From contig JAWQEG010001234.1 of assembly GCA_033782935.1 (NCBI GenBank), positions 690,501 through 754,500 on the forward strand: 64,000 nucleotides of DNA. The letters are read 5' to 3'. Below are positions 11,973 through 26,003 of the stretch, in pieces. The DNA is from Petrolisthes cinctipes. Taxonomy: Eukaryota; Arthropoda; Malacostraca; Decapoda; Porcellanidae. Each line of letters starts with the position of its first letter. The stretch's first letter is position 1. Made by a program: the position numbers and the translations under genes. The notes under the pieces were generated by a model. The model saw only the letters and a program-made list of their open reading frames with translations. It ran no database searches and was not told where the DNA came from.

Positions 11973-14900
11973 GGCTCAATATATGCTAAAAAGCGATATT
12001 TTAATTGTCCAAAGTCGATATGTGGATGCACCTTCTGTACCCGTTTATATCTCAAATTCAAGCTGAAAACACCCGAAAATTCGGTATTTTTGGGTCCTAG
12101 AAACGATCTGCACATGCCTACTCCTAGTTAGAATGTTTTCAAGATACAGACCAAAAACATGCTCAAAATCAATATTTTAGGTGCACAAAAGTCGATATGT
12201 GCATGCATCTTCAGTACCTGTTTATATCTCAAATTCACGCTCAAAACACCCGAAAATTCGATATTTTGGGGTCCCAGAAGCGATCTGTACATGCCTACTC
12301 AGTGCTAGAATATTTTCAAAATATAGGCCAAAAACATGTAAAAAATCGATATGTTAGGTGCCCAAAGTCGATATCTTAATTTCAGGGCCAAAACACCCGA
12401 AAATTCGATATTTTGGGGTCCCAGAAGCAAACTGTACATGCCTACTCCGTGTTAGAGTATTTTCAAAATACAGGCCCAAAACATGCAGAAAATCGATATT
12501 TTAGTTGCCCAAAAATCGATATGTGCATGCATCTTTTGTACCCGTTTATATCTCAAATTCAGGCTCCAAACACACGTAAATCCGATATTTTGGGGTCCCA
12601 GAAGCGATCTGTACATGCCTACTCAGATTCAGGCCCAAAACATGCTGAAAATCGATATTTTAGGTGCCCAAAGTCAATATGTGTATGTATCTTCTGCACT
12701 CGTTTATATCTCAAATTCAACCTCAAAACACCCGAAAATTGGATATTTTTGGGTCCCAGAAGCGATCTGTACATGCCTATTCAGTGCTATAATGTTTTCA
12801 AAATATAGGCTCAAAACATGCTAATAATTGATATTTTAAGTGTCCAAAGTCGATATGTGTATGCATCTTAGGTACCCGTTTATATCTCAAAATCAGGCTC
12901 AAAACACCCGTAAATTCGGTATTTTTGGGTCCTAGAAGCAATCTGTACATGCCTACTTCTAGTTAGAATGTTTTCAGTATACAGACCCAAAATATGCTCA
13001 AAATCGATATTTTAGGTGCCCAAAAGTCGATATGTGCATGCATCTTCTGTACCCGTTTATATCTCAAATTTAGGCTCAAAACACTCGAAAATTCGATATT
13101 TTGGGGTCCCAGAAGCGATCTGTACATGCCTACTTCTAGTTAGAATGTTTTCAGTATACAGACCCAAAATATGCTCAAAATCGATATTTTTGGTGCCCAA
13201 AAGTCGATATGTACATGCATCTTCTGTACCCGTTTATATCTCAAATTCAGTATAAAAACACCCGAAAATTCGATATATTTGGGTCCCAGAAGTGATCTGT
13301 ACATGCCTACTCAGTGCTAGAATATTTTCAAAATATTGGCTCAATATATGCTAAAAATCGATATTTTAAGTGTCCAAAGTCGATATGTGGATGCACCTTC
13401 TGTACCCGTTTATATCTCAAATTCAGGCTGAAAACACCCGAAAATTCGGTATTTTTGGGTCCTAGAAACGATCTGTGCATGCCTACTCCTAGTTAGAATG
13501 TTTTCAAGATACAGACCAAAAACATGCTCAAAATTGATATTTTAGGTGCCCAAAAGTCGATATGTGCATGCATCTTCAGTACCTGTTTATATCTCAAATT
13601 CAGGCTCAAAACACCCGAAAATTCGATATTTTGGGGTCCCAGAAGCGATCTGTACATGCCTACTCAGTGCTAGAATATTTTCAAAATATAGGTCCAAAAC
13701 ATGCTAAAAATCGATATTTTAGGTGCCTGAAGTCGATATCTTAAATTCAGGGCCAAAACAAACGAAAATTCGATATTTTGGGGTCCCAGAAGCGATCTGT
13801 ACATGCCTACTCCGTGTTAGAGTATTTTCAAAATACAGGCCCAAAACATGCAGAAAATCGATATTTTAGTTGCCCAAAAGTCGATATGTGCATGCATCTT
13901 CTGTACCCGTTTATATATCAAATTCAGGCACCAAACACCCAAAAATTCGATATATTGGGGTACCAGAAGCGATCTCTACATGCCTACTCAAATACAGGCC
14001 CAAAACATGCTGAAAATCGATATTTTAGGTTCCCAAAGTCAATATGTGTATGCATCTTCTGCACACGTTTATATCCCAAATTCAACCTGAAAACACCCGA
14101 AAATTCGAAATTTTTGGGTCCCTGAAGCGATCTGTACATGCCTACTCTTAGTTAGAATGTTTACAAAATACAGGCCCAAAACATACTGAAAATCGATATT
14201 TTAGGTGACCAAAGTCAATATGTGTATGCATCTTCTGCAACCGTTTTTATCCAAAATTCAACCTCAAAACACCCGAAAACTCGATATTTTTGGGTCCCTG
14301 AAGTGATCTGTACATGCCTACTCAGTGCTAGAATGTTTTCAAAATATAGGCTCAAAACATGCTAAAAATCGATATTTTAAGTGTACAAAGTCGATATGTG
14401 CATGCATCTTCTGTACCCGTTTATATCTCAAATTCAGGCTCAAAACACCCGAAAATTCGGCATTTTTGGGTCCTAGAAGCGATCTCTATATGCCTACTTC
14501 TAGTTAGAATGTTTTCAAGATACAGACCCAAAACATGCTCCAGATCGATATTTTAAGTGTCCAAAGTCGATATGTGCATGCATCTTCTGTACCCGTTTAT
14601 ATCTCAAATTCAGGCTCAAATCAACCGAAAATTCGATATTTTGGGGTCCCAGAAGCGATCTGTACATGCCTACTCAGATACATGCCCAAAACATGCTGGA
14701 AAACGATATTTTTGGTGCCCAAAGTCAATATGTGTATGCATCTTCTGCACTTGTTTATATCTCAAATTGTACTCAAAACACCCGAAAATTCAAAATTTTT
14801 GGGTCCCAGAAGCGATCTGCACATGCCTACTTAGTACTAGAATGTTTTCAAAATATAGGTTCATAACATCCTAAAAATCGATATTTTAAGTGTCCAAAGT

Positions 14901-15191
14901 CGATATGTGCATGCATCCCCGGTACCCGTTTATATCTCAAATTCAATCTCCAAACACCCGAAAATTCGATATTTTGGGGTCCCAGAAGCGATCGGTACAT
15001 GCTTACTCAGATACAGGCCGAAATCATGCTGAAAATCGATATTTTAGGTGCCCAAAGTCATTATGTGTATGCATCATCTGCACTCGTTTATATCTCAAAT
15101 TCAACCTCAAAACACCCGAAAATTCGATATTTTTGGGTCCCAGAAGTGATCTGTACATGCTTACTCAGTGCTAGAATATTTTCAAAATATT
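11973..15191 (+). repeat. Region 2 HOR composite copy 2 (P-Q, 3,219 bp)
   Basis: The diagnostic CTCAATATATGCT variant lies at 11,973 (P) and 13,338 (Q). The P type has AAAAAGCGATATTTTAATTG and CTGCACATGCC; the Q type has AAAAATCGATATTTTAAGTG and CTGTGCATGCC. The next copy repeats this one at an offset of 3,219 bp over most of its length (for example 12,197 to 15,416 and 13,562 to 16,781). Confidence 0.88.
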
Positions 15192-18100
15192 GGCTCAATA
15201 TATGCTAAAAAGCGATATTTTAATTGTCCAAAGTCGATATGTGGATGCACCTTCTGTACCCGTTTATATCTCAAATTCAAGCTGAAAACACCCGAAAATT
15301 CGGTATTTTTGGGTCCTAGAAACGATCTGCACATGCCTACTCCTAGTTAGAATGTTTTCAAGATACAGCCCAAAAACATGCTCAAAATCAATATTTTAGG
15401 TGCACAAAAGTCGATATGTGCATGCATCTTCAGTACCTGTTTATATCTCAAATTCACGCTCAAAACACCCGAAAATTCGATATTTTGGGGTCCCAGAAGC
15501 GATCTGTACATGCCTACTCAGTGCTAGAATATTTTCAAAATATAGGCCCAAAACATGCAAAAAATCGATATGTTAGGTGCCCAAAGTCGATATCTTAATT
15601 TCAGGGCCAAAACACCCGAAAATTCGATATTTTGGGGTCCCAGAAGCAAACTGTACATGCCTATTCCGTGTTAGAGTATTTTCAAAATACAGGCCCAAAA
15701 CATGCAGAAAATCGATATTTTAGTTGCCCAAAAGTCGATATGTGCATGCATCTTCTGTACCCGTTTATATCTCAAATTCAGGCTCCAAACACACGAAAAT
15801 TCGATATTTTGGGGTCCCAAAAGCGATCTGTACATGCCTACTCAGATTCAGGCCCAAAACATGCTGAAAATCGATATTTTAGGTGCCCAAAGTCAATATG
15901 TGTATGTATCTTCTGCACTCGTTTATATCTCAAATTCAACCTCAAAACACCCGAAAATTGGATATTTTTGGGTCCCAGAAGCGATCTGTACATGCCTATT
16001 CAGTGCTATAATGTTTTCAAAATATAGGCTCAAAACATGCTAATAATTGATATTTTAAGTGTCCAAAGTCGATATGTGTATGCATCTTAGGTACCCGTTT
16101 ATATCTCAAAATCAGGCTCAAAACACCCGTAAATTCGGTATTTTTGGGTCCTAGAAGCAATCTGTACATGCCTACTTCTAGTTAGAATGTTTTCAGTATA
16201 CAGACCCAAAATATGCTCAAAATAGATATTTTAGGTGCCCATAAGTCGATATGTGCATGCATCTTCTGTACCCGTTTATATCTCAAATTCAGGCTCAAAA
16301 CACTCGAAAATTCGATATTTTGGGGTCCCAGAAGCGATCTGTACATGCCTACTTCTAGTTAGAATGTTTTCAGTATACAGACCCAAAATATGCTCAAAAT
16401 CGATATTTTTGGTGCCCAAAAGTCGATATGTACATGCATCTTCTGTACCCGTTTATATCTCAAATTCAGTATAAAAACACCCGAAAATTCGATATATTTG
16501 GGTCCCAGAAGTTATCTGTACATGCCTACTCAGTGCTAGAATATTTTCGAAATATTGGCTCAATATATGCTAAAAATCGATATTTTAAGTGTCCAAAGTC
16601 GATATGTGGATGCACCTTCTGTACCCGTTTATATCTCAAATTCAGGCTGAAAACACCCGAAAATTCGGTATTTTTGGGTACTAGAAACGATCTGTGCATG
16701 CCTACTCCTAGTTAGAATGTTTTCAAGATACAGACCAAAAACATGCTCAAAATTGATATTTTAGGTGCCCAAAAGTCGATATGTGCATGCATCTTCAGTA
16801 CCTGTTTATATCTCAAATTCAGGCTCAAAACACCCGAAAATTCGATATTTTGGGGTCCCAGAAGCGATCTGTACATGCCTACTCAGTGCTAGAATATTTT
16901 CAAAATATAGGTCCAAAACATGCTAAAAATCGATATTTTAGGTGCCTGAAGTCGATATCTTAAATTCAGGGCCAAAACAAACGAAAATTCGATATTTTGG
17001 GGTCCCAGAAGCGATCTGTACATGCCTACTCCGTGTTAGAGTATTTTCAAAATACAGGCCCAAAACATGCAGAAAATCGATATTTTAGTTGCCCAAAAGT
17101 CGATATGTGCATGCATCTTCTGTACCCGTTTATATATCAAATTCAGGCTCCAAACACCCAAAAATTCGATATATTGGGGTACCAGAAGCGATCTCTACAT
17201 GCCTACTCAAATACAGGCCCAAAACATGCTGAAAATCGATATTTTAGGTTCCCAAAGTCAATATGTGTATGCATCTTCTGCACACGTTTATATCCCAAAT
17301 TCAACCTGAAAACACCCGAAAATTCGAAATTTTTGGGTCCCTGCAGCGATCTGTACATGCCTACTCTTAGTTAGAATGTTTACAAAATACAGGCCCAAAA
17401 CATACTGAAAATCGATATTTTAGGTGATCAAAGTCAATATGTGTATGCATCTTCTGCAACCGTTTTTATCCAAAATTCAACCTCAAAACACCCGAAAACT
17501 CGATATTTTTGGGTCCCAGAAGTGATCTGTACATGCCTACTCAGTGCTAGAATGTTTTCAAAATATAGGCTCAAAACATGCTAAAAATCGATATTTTAAG
17601 TGTACAAAGTCGATATGTGCATGCATCTTCTGTACCCGTTTATATCTCAAATTCAGGCTCAAAACACCCGAAAATTCGGCATTTTTGTGTCCTAGAAGCG
17701 ATCTCTATATGCCTACTTCTAGTTAGAATGTTTTCAAGATACAGACCCAAAACATGCTCCAGGTCGATATTTTAAGTGTCCAAAGTCGATATGTGCATGC
17801 ATCTTCTGTACCCGTTTATATCTCAAATTCAGGCTCAAAACAACCGAAAATTCGATTTTTTTGGATCCCAGAAGCGATCTGTGCATGCCTACTCCGTGTT
17901 AAAGTATTTTCAAAATACAGGCCCAAAACATGCTGAAAATCGATATTTTAGGTGCCCAAAGTCAATATGTGTATGCATTTTCTGTACCCGTTTATATCTC
18001 AAATTCAGGCTCCAAACACACGAATATTCGATATTTTGGGGTCCCAGAAGCGATCTGTACATGCCTACTCAGATACATGCCCAAAACATGCTGGAAAACG

Positions 18101-18586
18101 ATATTTTTGGTGCCCAAAGTCAATATGTGTATGCATCTTCTGCACTTGTTTATATCTCAAATTGTACTCAAAACACCCGAAAATTCAAAATTTTTGGGTC
18201 CCAGAAGCTATCTGCACATGCCTACTTAGTACTAGAATGTTTTCAAAATATAGGTTCATAACATCCTAAAAATCGATATTTTAAGTGTCCAAAGTCGATA
18301 TGTGCATGCATCCCCGGTACCCGTTTATATCTCAAATTCAATCTCCAAACACCCGAAAATTCGATATTTTGGGGTCCCAGAAGCGATCGGTACATGCTTA
18401 CTCAGATACAGGCCCAAATCATGCTGAAAATCGATATTTTAGGTGCCCAAAGTCATTATGTGTATGCATCATCTGCACTCATTTATATCTCAAATTCAAC
18501 CTCAAAACACCCGAAAATTCGATATTTTTGGGTCCCAGAAGTGATCTGTACATGCTAACTCAGTGCTAGAATATTTTCAAAATATT
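15192..18586 (+). repeat. Region 2 HOR composite copy 3 (P-Q, 3,395 bp)
   Basis: Same composition as copy 2 with diagnostic variants at 15,192 (P) and 16,557 (Q), but 176 bp longer. The extra monomer lies near 17,790-17,970, where a unit with GATTTTTTTGGATCCC and GTGTTAAAGTATTTTC is present. That unit type is absent from the equivalent place in copy 2 (near 14,570-14,680) but occurs upstream near 7,270-7,440. Confidence 0.88.
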
Positions 18587-21004
18587 GGCTCAATATATGC
18601 TAAAAAGCGATATTTTAATTGTCCAAAGTCGATATGTGGATGCACCTTCTGTACCCGTTTATATCTCAAATTCAAGCTGAAAACACCCGAAAATTCGGTA
18701 TTTTTGGGTCCTAGATACGATCTGCACATGCCTACTCCTAGTTAGAATGTTTTCAAGATACAGACCAAAAACATGCTCAAAATCAATATTTTAGGTGCAC
18801 AAAAGTCGATATGTGCATGCATCTTCAGTACCTGTTTATATCTCAAATTCACGCTCAAAACACCCGAAAATTCGATATTTTGGGGTCCCAGAAGCGATCT
18901 GTACATGCCTACTCAGTGCTAGAATATTTTCAAAATATAGGCCCAAAACATGCAAAAAATCGATATGTTAGGTGCCCAAAGTCGATATCTTAATTTCAGG
19001 GCCAAAACACCCGAAAATTCGATATTTTGGGGTCCCAGAAGCAAACTGTACATGCCTACTCCGTGTTAGAGTATTTTCAAAATACAGGCCCAAAACATGC
19101 AGAAAATCGATATTTTAGTTGCCCAAAAGTCGATATGTGCATGCATCTTCTGTACCCGTTTATATCTCAAATTCAGGCTCCAAACACACGAAAATTCGAT
19201 ATTTTGGGGTCCCAAAAGCGATCTGTACATGCTTACTCAGATTCAGGCCCAAAACATGCTGAAAATCGATATTTTAGGTGCCCAAAGTCAATATGTGTAT
19301 GTATCTTCTGCACTCGTTTATATCTCAAATTCAACCTCAAAACACCCGAAAATTGGATATTTTTGGGTCCCAGAAGCGATCTGTACATGCCTATTCAGTG
19401 CTATAATGTTTTCAAAATATAGGCTCAAAACATGCTAATAATTGATATTTTAAGTGTCCAAAGTCGATATGTGTATGCATCTTAGGTACCCGTTTATATC
19501 TCAAAATCAGGCTCAAAACACCCGTAAATTCGGTATTTTTGGGTCCTAGAAGCAATCTGTACATGCCTACTTCTAGTTAGAATGTTTTCAGTATACAGAC
19601 CCAAAATATGCTCAAAATCGATATTTTAGGTGCCCAAAAGTCGATATGTGCATGCATCTTCTGTACCCGTTTATATCTCAAATTCAGGCTCAAAACACTC
19701 GAAAATTCGATATTTTGGGGTCCCAGAAGCGATCTGTACATGCCTACTTCTAGTTAGAATGTTTTCAGTATACAGACCCAAAATATGCTCAAAATCGATA
19801 TTTTTGGTGCCCAAAAGTCGATATGTACATGCATCTTCTGTACCCGTTTATATCTCAAATTCAGTATAAAAACACCCGAAAATTCGATATATTTGGGTCC
19901 CAGAAGTGATCTGTACATGCCTACTCAGTGCTAGAATATTTTCAAAATATTGGCTCAATATATGCTAAAAATCGATATTTTAAGTGTCCAAAGTCGATAT
20001 GTGTATGCACCTTCTGTACCCGTTTATATCTCAAATTCAGGCTGAAAACACCCGAGAATTCGGTATTTTTGGGTCCTAGAAACGATCTGTACATGCCTAC
20101 TCCTAGTTAGAATGTTTTCAAGATACAGACCAAAAACATGCTCAAAATTGATATTTTAGGTGCCCAAAAGTCGATATGTGCATGCATCTTCAGTACCTGT
20201 TTATATCTCAAATTCAGGCTCAAAACACCCGAAAATTCGATATTTTGGGGTCCCAGAAGCGATCTGTACATGCCTACTCAGTGCTAGAATATTTTCAAAA
20301 TATAGGTCCAAAACATGCTAAAAATCGATATTTTAGGTGCCTGAAGTCGATATCTTAAATTCAGGGCCAAAACAAACGAAAATTCGATATTTTGGGGTCT
20401 CAGAAGCGATCTGTACATGCCTACTCCGTGTTAGAGTATTTTCAAAATACAGGCCCAAAACATGCAGAAAATCGATATTTTAGTTGCCCAAAAGTCGATA
20501 TGTGCATGCATCTTCTGTACCCGTTTATATATCAAATTCAGGCTCCAAACACCCAAAAATTCGATATATTGGGGTATCAGAAGCGATCTCTACATGCCTA
20601 CTTAAATACAGACCCAAAACATGCTGAAAATCGATATTTTAGGTTCCCAAAGTCAATATGTGTATGCATCTTCTGCACCCGTTTATATTCCAAATTCAAC
20701 CTGTAAACACCCGAAAATTCGAAATTTTTGGGTCCCAGAAGCGATCTGTACATGCCTACTCTTAGTTAGAATGTTTACAAAATACAGGCCCAAAACATAC
20801 TGAAAATCGATATTTTAGGTGACCAAAGTCAATATGTGTATGCATCGTCTGCACCCGTTTTTAACCAAAATTCATCCTCAAAAAACCCGAAAACTCGATA
20901 TTATTGGGTCCCAGAAGTGATCTGTACATGCCTACTCAGTGCTAGAATGTTTTCAAAATATAGGCTCAAAACATGCTAAAAATCGATATTTTAAGTGTAC
21001 AAAG
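18587..21004 (+). repeat. Region 2 HOR composite copy 4 (partial)
   Basis: P lies at 18,587 and Q at 19,952. The Q here shares GTGTATGCACC and a GGGGTCTCAGAAG variant (about 20,393) with Q' at 10,628 (about 11,088) rather than with the nearer Q copies. The copy ends where the sequence turns into the region 3 pattern (CTCAAATTGAGGCTCC near 21,041). Confidence 0.82.
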
Positions 21005-23775
21005 TCGATATGTGCATGCATCTTCTGTACCCGTTTATATCTCAAATTGAGGCTCCAAACACACGAAAATTCGATATTTTGGGGTCCCAGAAGCGATCTG
21101 TACTTGCGTACTCCGTGTTAGAGTATTTTCAAAATACAGGCCCAAAACATACTGAAATCGATATTTTAGGTGACCAAAGTCAATATGTGTATGCATCTTC
21201 TGCACCTGTTTATATCCCGAATTCAACCTCAAAACACCCGAATATTCGATATTTTTGGGTCCCAGAAGCGATCTGTACATGCCTACTCAGTGCTAGAATG
21301 TTTTCAATATACAGGCCCAAAACATACTGAAAATCGATCTTTTAGGTGCCCAAAAGTCGATATGTGCATGCATCTTCTGTACCCGTTTATATCTAAAATT
21401 CAGGCTCCAAACACCCGAATATTCGATATTTTTGGGTCCCAGAAGCGATCTGTACATGCCTACTCAGTGCTAGAATGTTTTCAAAATATAGGATCAAAAC
21501 ATGCTAAAAATCGATATTTTAAGTGTCCAAAGTTGATATGTGCATTTATCTTCTGTAACCGTTTATATCTCAAATTCAGGCTCAAAACACCTTAAAATTC
21601 GATATTTTGGGGTCCTAGAAGCGATCTGTACATGCCTACTCAGTGCTAGAATATTTTCGAAATATAGGCCCAAAACATTCTAAAAATCAAATATTTTAGT
21701 TGCCCAAACTCGATATCTGAAATTCAGGCCCAAAACACCCGAAAATTCGATATTTTGGGGTCCCAGAAGCGATCTGTACATGCCTACTCCGTGTTAGAGT
21801 ATTTTCGAAATACAGGCCCAAAACATGCTCAAAATCGATATTTTTGGTGACCAAAGTCAATATGTGTATGCATCTTCTGCACCCGTTTATATCCCAAATT
21901 CAACCTCAACAAACCCGAAAATTCGATATTTTGGGGTCCCAGAAGCGATCTGTACATGCCTACTCAGTGCTAGAATGTTTTCAAAATATAGGCCGAAAAC
22001 ATGGTTAAAATCGATATTTTAGGTGCCCAAAGTCGATATCTCAAATTCAGGCCTAAAACACCCGAAAATTCGATATTTTGGGGTCCCAGAAGCGATCTGT
22101 ACATGCCTACTCCGTGTTAGAGTATTTTCAAAGTACAGTCCCAAAACTTCCTGAAAATTGATATTTTAGGTGCCCAAAAGTCGATATGTGCATGCATCTT
22201 CTGTACCCGTTTATATCTCAAATTCAAGCTCCAAACACCCGAAAATTCGATATTTTGGGGTCCCAGAAGCGATCTGTAGATGCCTACTCTTATACAGGTC
22301 CAAAACATGCTAAAAATCGATATTTTAGGTGCCTAAAGTCAATATGTGTATGCATCTTCTGCACCCGTTTATATCCCAAATTCAACCTCAAAACACCCGA
22401 AAATTCTGTATTTTTGGGTCCTAGAAGCGATCTCTACATGCCTACTCCCAGTTAGAATGTTTTCAAGATACAGACCCAAAACATGCTCAAAATCGATATT
22501 TTAGGTGCCCAAAAGTCGATATGTGCATGCATCTTCTGTACCCGTTTATATCTCAAATTCAGGCTCAAAATACCCGAAAATTCGATATTTTGGGGTCCCA
22601 GAAGCGATTTGTACATGCCTACTCAGTGCTAGAATGTTTTCAAAATATAGGCTCAAAACATGCTAAAAATCGATATTTTAAGTGTCCAAAGTCGATATGT
22701 GCATGCATCTTCTGCACCCGTTTATATCCCAAATTCAACCTGAAAAAACCCGAAAATTCGATATTTTTGGGTCCCAGAAGCGATCTGTACATGCCTACTC
22801 TTAGTTAGAATGTTTACAAAATACAGGCCCAAAACATGCTGAAAATCGATATTTTAGGTGACCAAAGTCAATATATGTATGCATCTTCTGCACCCGTTTT
22901 TATCCAAAATTCAACCTCAAAACACCCGAAAACTTGATATTTTTTGGTCCCAGAAGTGATCTGTACATGCCTACTCAGTGCTAGAATGTTTTCAAAATAT
23001 AGGTTAAAAACATGCTAAAAATCGATATTTTAAGTGTCCAAAGTCGATATGTGCATGCATCTTCTGTACCCGTTTATATCTCAAATTCAGGCTCAAAACA
23101 TCTGAAAATTCGATTTTTTTGGGTCCTAGAAGCGATCTCTACATGCCGTCTTCTAGTTAGAATGTTTTCAAGATATAGACCCAAAACATGCTCAAAATCG
23201 ATATTTTAGGTGCCAAAAAGTCGATATGTGAATGCATCTTCTGTACCCGTTTATATCTCAAATTCAGGCTCCAAACACCCGAAAATTCGATATTTTGGAG
23301 TCCCAGAATCGATCTGTACATGCCTACTCAGATACAGGCCCAAAACATGCTGAAAATCGATATTTTAGGTGCCCAAAGAAATTATGTGTATGCATCTTTT
23401 GCACTCGTTTATATCTCAAATTCAACCTCAAAACACCCGAAAATTCGGTATTTTTGGGACCTAGAAGCGATCTCTACATGCCTACTCCTAGTTAGAATGT
23501 TTTCAAGATACAGACCCAAAACATGCTCAAAATCGATATTTTAGGTGCCCAAAAGTCGATATGTGTATGCATCTTCTGTACCCGTTTATATCTCAAATTC
23601 AGGCTCAAAACACCCGAAAATTCGATATTTTGGGGTCCCAGAAGCGATCTGTGCTGGCCTACTCCGTGTTTGAGTATTTTCAAAATACAGGCCCAAAACA
23701 TACTGAAAATCGATCTTTTAATGCCCAAAAGTCGATATGTGCATGCATCTTCCGTACCCGTTTATATCTCAAATT

Positions 23776-23933
23776 CAGGCTCCAAACACCCGAAAATTCG
23801 ATATTTTGGGGTCCCTGAAGCGATCTGTACATGCCTACTCAGATACAGGCCCAAAACATGCTGAAAATCGATATTTTAGGTGCCCAAACTCAATATGTGT
23901 ATGCATCTTCTGCACCCGTATATATACTAAATT
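23776..23933 (+). repeat. Exemplar 158-bp monomer class (18-bp deletion in half A)
   Basis: The phase points at 23,776 and 23,934 are 158 bp apart. Half A reads CTACTCAG directly followed by ATACAGGCC near 23,842/23,843, lacking the 18 bp TGCTAGAATG...TCAAA. Downstream, this class is followed by CATGCTGAAAATCG and then usually CAATATGTGTATGCATC and CAACCTCAAAACACC. The linkage of the deletion to these substitutions points to a single origin. Confidence 0.93.
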
Positions 23934-25591
23934 CAACCTCAAAACACCCGAAAATTCGATATTTTTGGGTCCCAGAAGCAATCTGTACATGCCTACTCAG
24001 TGCTAGAATGTTTTCAAAATATAGGCTCAAAACATGCTAAAAATTGATATTTTAAGTGTCCAAAGTCGATATGTCCATGCATCTTCTGTACCCGTTTATA
24101 TCTCAAAATCAGGCTCAAAACACCCGAAAATTCGATATTTTTGGGTCCTAGAAGCGATCTGTACATGCCTACTCCTAGTTAGAATGTTTTCAAGATACAG
24201 ACCCAAAACATGCTCAAAATCGATATTTTAGGTGCCCAAAAGTCGATATGTACATGCATATTCTTTACCCGTTTATATCTCAAATTCAGGCTCAAAACAC
24301 CTGAAAATTCGATATTTTGGGGTACCTGAAGCGATCTGTACATGCCTACTCAGTGCTAGAATGTTTTCAAAATATAGGCCAAAAACATGCTAAAAATCGA
24401 TATTTTAGGTGCTCAAAGTCGATATCTCAAATTCAGGCTCAAAACACCCGAAAATTCGATATTTTGGGGTCCCAGAAGCGATCTGTACATGCCTACTTAG
24501 TGCTAGAATATTTTCAAAATATAGGCCAAAAACATGCTAAAAATCGATATTTTAGGTGCCCAAAGTCGATATGTGCATGCATCTTCTGTACCTGTTTATA
24601 TATCAAATTCAGGCTTAAAACACCCGAAAATTCGATATTTTTGGGTCCTAGAAGCGATCTGTACATGCCTACTCCTAGTTAGAAGGTTTTCAAGATACAG
24701 ACCCAAAGCATGCTCAAAATCGATATTTTAGGTGCCCAAAAGTCGATATGTGCCAGCATCTTCAGTACCTGTTTATATCTCAAATTCTGGCTCAAAACAA
24801 TTGAAAATTCGATATTTTTGGGTCCCAGAAGCGATTTGTACATGCCTACTCAGTGCTAGAATGTTTTCAAAATATAGGCTCAAAACATGCTAAAATTCGA
24901 TATTTTAAGTGTCCAAAGTTGATATGTGCATTCATCTTCTGTACCCGTTTATATCTCAAATTCAGGCTCAAAACACCCGAAAATTCGATATTTTTGGGTC
25001 CCAGAAGCGATCTGTACATGCCTACTTAGTGCTAGAATGTTTTCAAAATATAGGCCCAAAACATGCTAAAAATCGATATTTTAGGTGCCCAAACACGATA
25101 TCTTAAATTCAGGCCCAAAACACCCGAAAATTCGATATTTTGGGGTCCCAGAAGCGATCTGTACATGCCTACTCCGTGTAGGAGTATTTTCAAAATACAG
25201 GCCCAAAACATACTGAAAATCGATATTTTAGTTGCCCAAAAGTCGATATGTGGATGCATCTTCCGTACCCGTTTATATCTCAAATTCAAACTCCAAACAC
25301 CCGAAAATTCGATATTTTGGGGTCCCAGAAGCGATCTGTACATGCCTACTCAGATACAGGTCCAAAACATGCTGGAAATCGATATTTTAGGTGCCCAAAA
25401 TCAATACGTGTATGCATCTTCTGCACCAGTTTATATCCCAAATTCAACCTCATAAAACATGAAAATTCGATATTTTGGGGTCCCAGAAGTGATCTGTACA
25501 TGCCTACTCAATGCTAGAATGTTTTCAAAATATAGGCCCATAACATGCTAAAAATCGATATTTTAGGTGCCCAAAGTCGATATCTCAAATT

Positions 25592-25768
25592 CAGGCCCAA
25601 AACACCCGAAAACTCGATATTTTGGGGTCCCAGAAGCGATCTGTACTTGCCTACTCCGTGTTAGAGTATTTTCAAAATACAGGCCCAAAACATACTAAAA
25701 ATCGATCTTTTAGGTGCCCAAAAGTCGATATGTGCATGCATCTTCCGTACCCGTTTATATCTCAAATT
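25592..25768 (+). repeat. Exemplar 177-bp monomer class
   Basis: The distance from one CAGG phase point to the next is 177 bp. The extra base is an A in half B: GCCCAAAAGTCG here against GTCCAAAGTCG in the 176-bp class. The class also tends to carry ACATACTGAAAATCG or ACATGCTCAAAATCG in place of ACATGCTAAAAATCG. Because 177 is divisible by three, runs of this class keep one reading frame open. Confidence 0.9.
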
Positions 25769-25996
25769 CAGGTTCAAAACACCCAAAAATTCGATATTTT
25801 GGGGTCCCAGAAGTGATCTGTACAAGCGTACTTAGTGGTAGAATATTTTCAAAATATAGGCCCAAAACATGCTAAAAATCTATATTTTAGGTGCCCAAAG
25901 TCGATATCTCAAATTCAGGCCCAAATCACCCGAAAATTCGATATTTTGGGGTCCCTGAAGCGAACTGTACATGCCTACTCCGTGTTAGAGTATTTT

Positions 25997-26003
25997 AAAA
26001 AAA
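25997..26003 (+). other. A7 run replacing TTTTCAAAATACA in one monomer (copy A marker)
   Basis: Where other units read GAGTATTTTCAAAATACAGGCC, this one reads GAGTATTTTAAAAAAACAAG. The same change, with seven to nine As, marks equivalent monomers at 34,731, 39,939, 44,091 and 51,191, and so is a lineage tag. Confidence 0.9.

Noticed and set aside
25032..25343. Reverse-strand open frames of about 60-103 codons (also 32,606-32,917, 38,652-38,963, 43,126-43,437 and 49,903-50,214)
   Set aside because: They are complements of the same monomers, recur at the HOR offsets and have no independent features.
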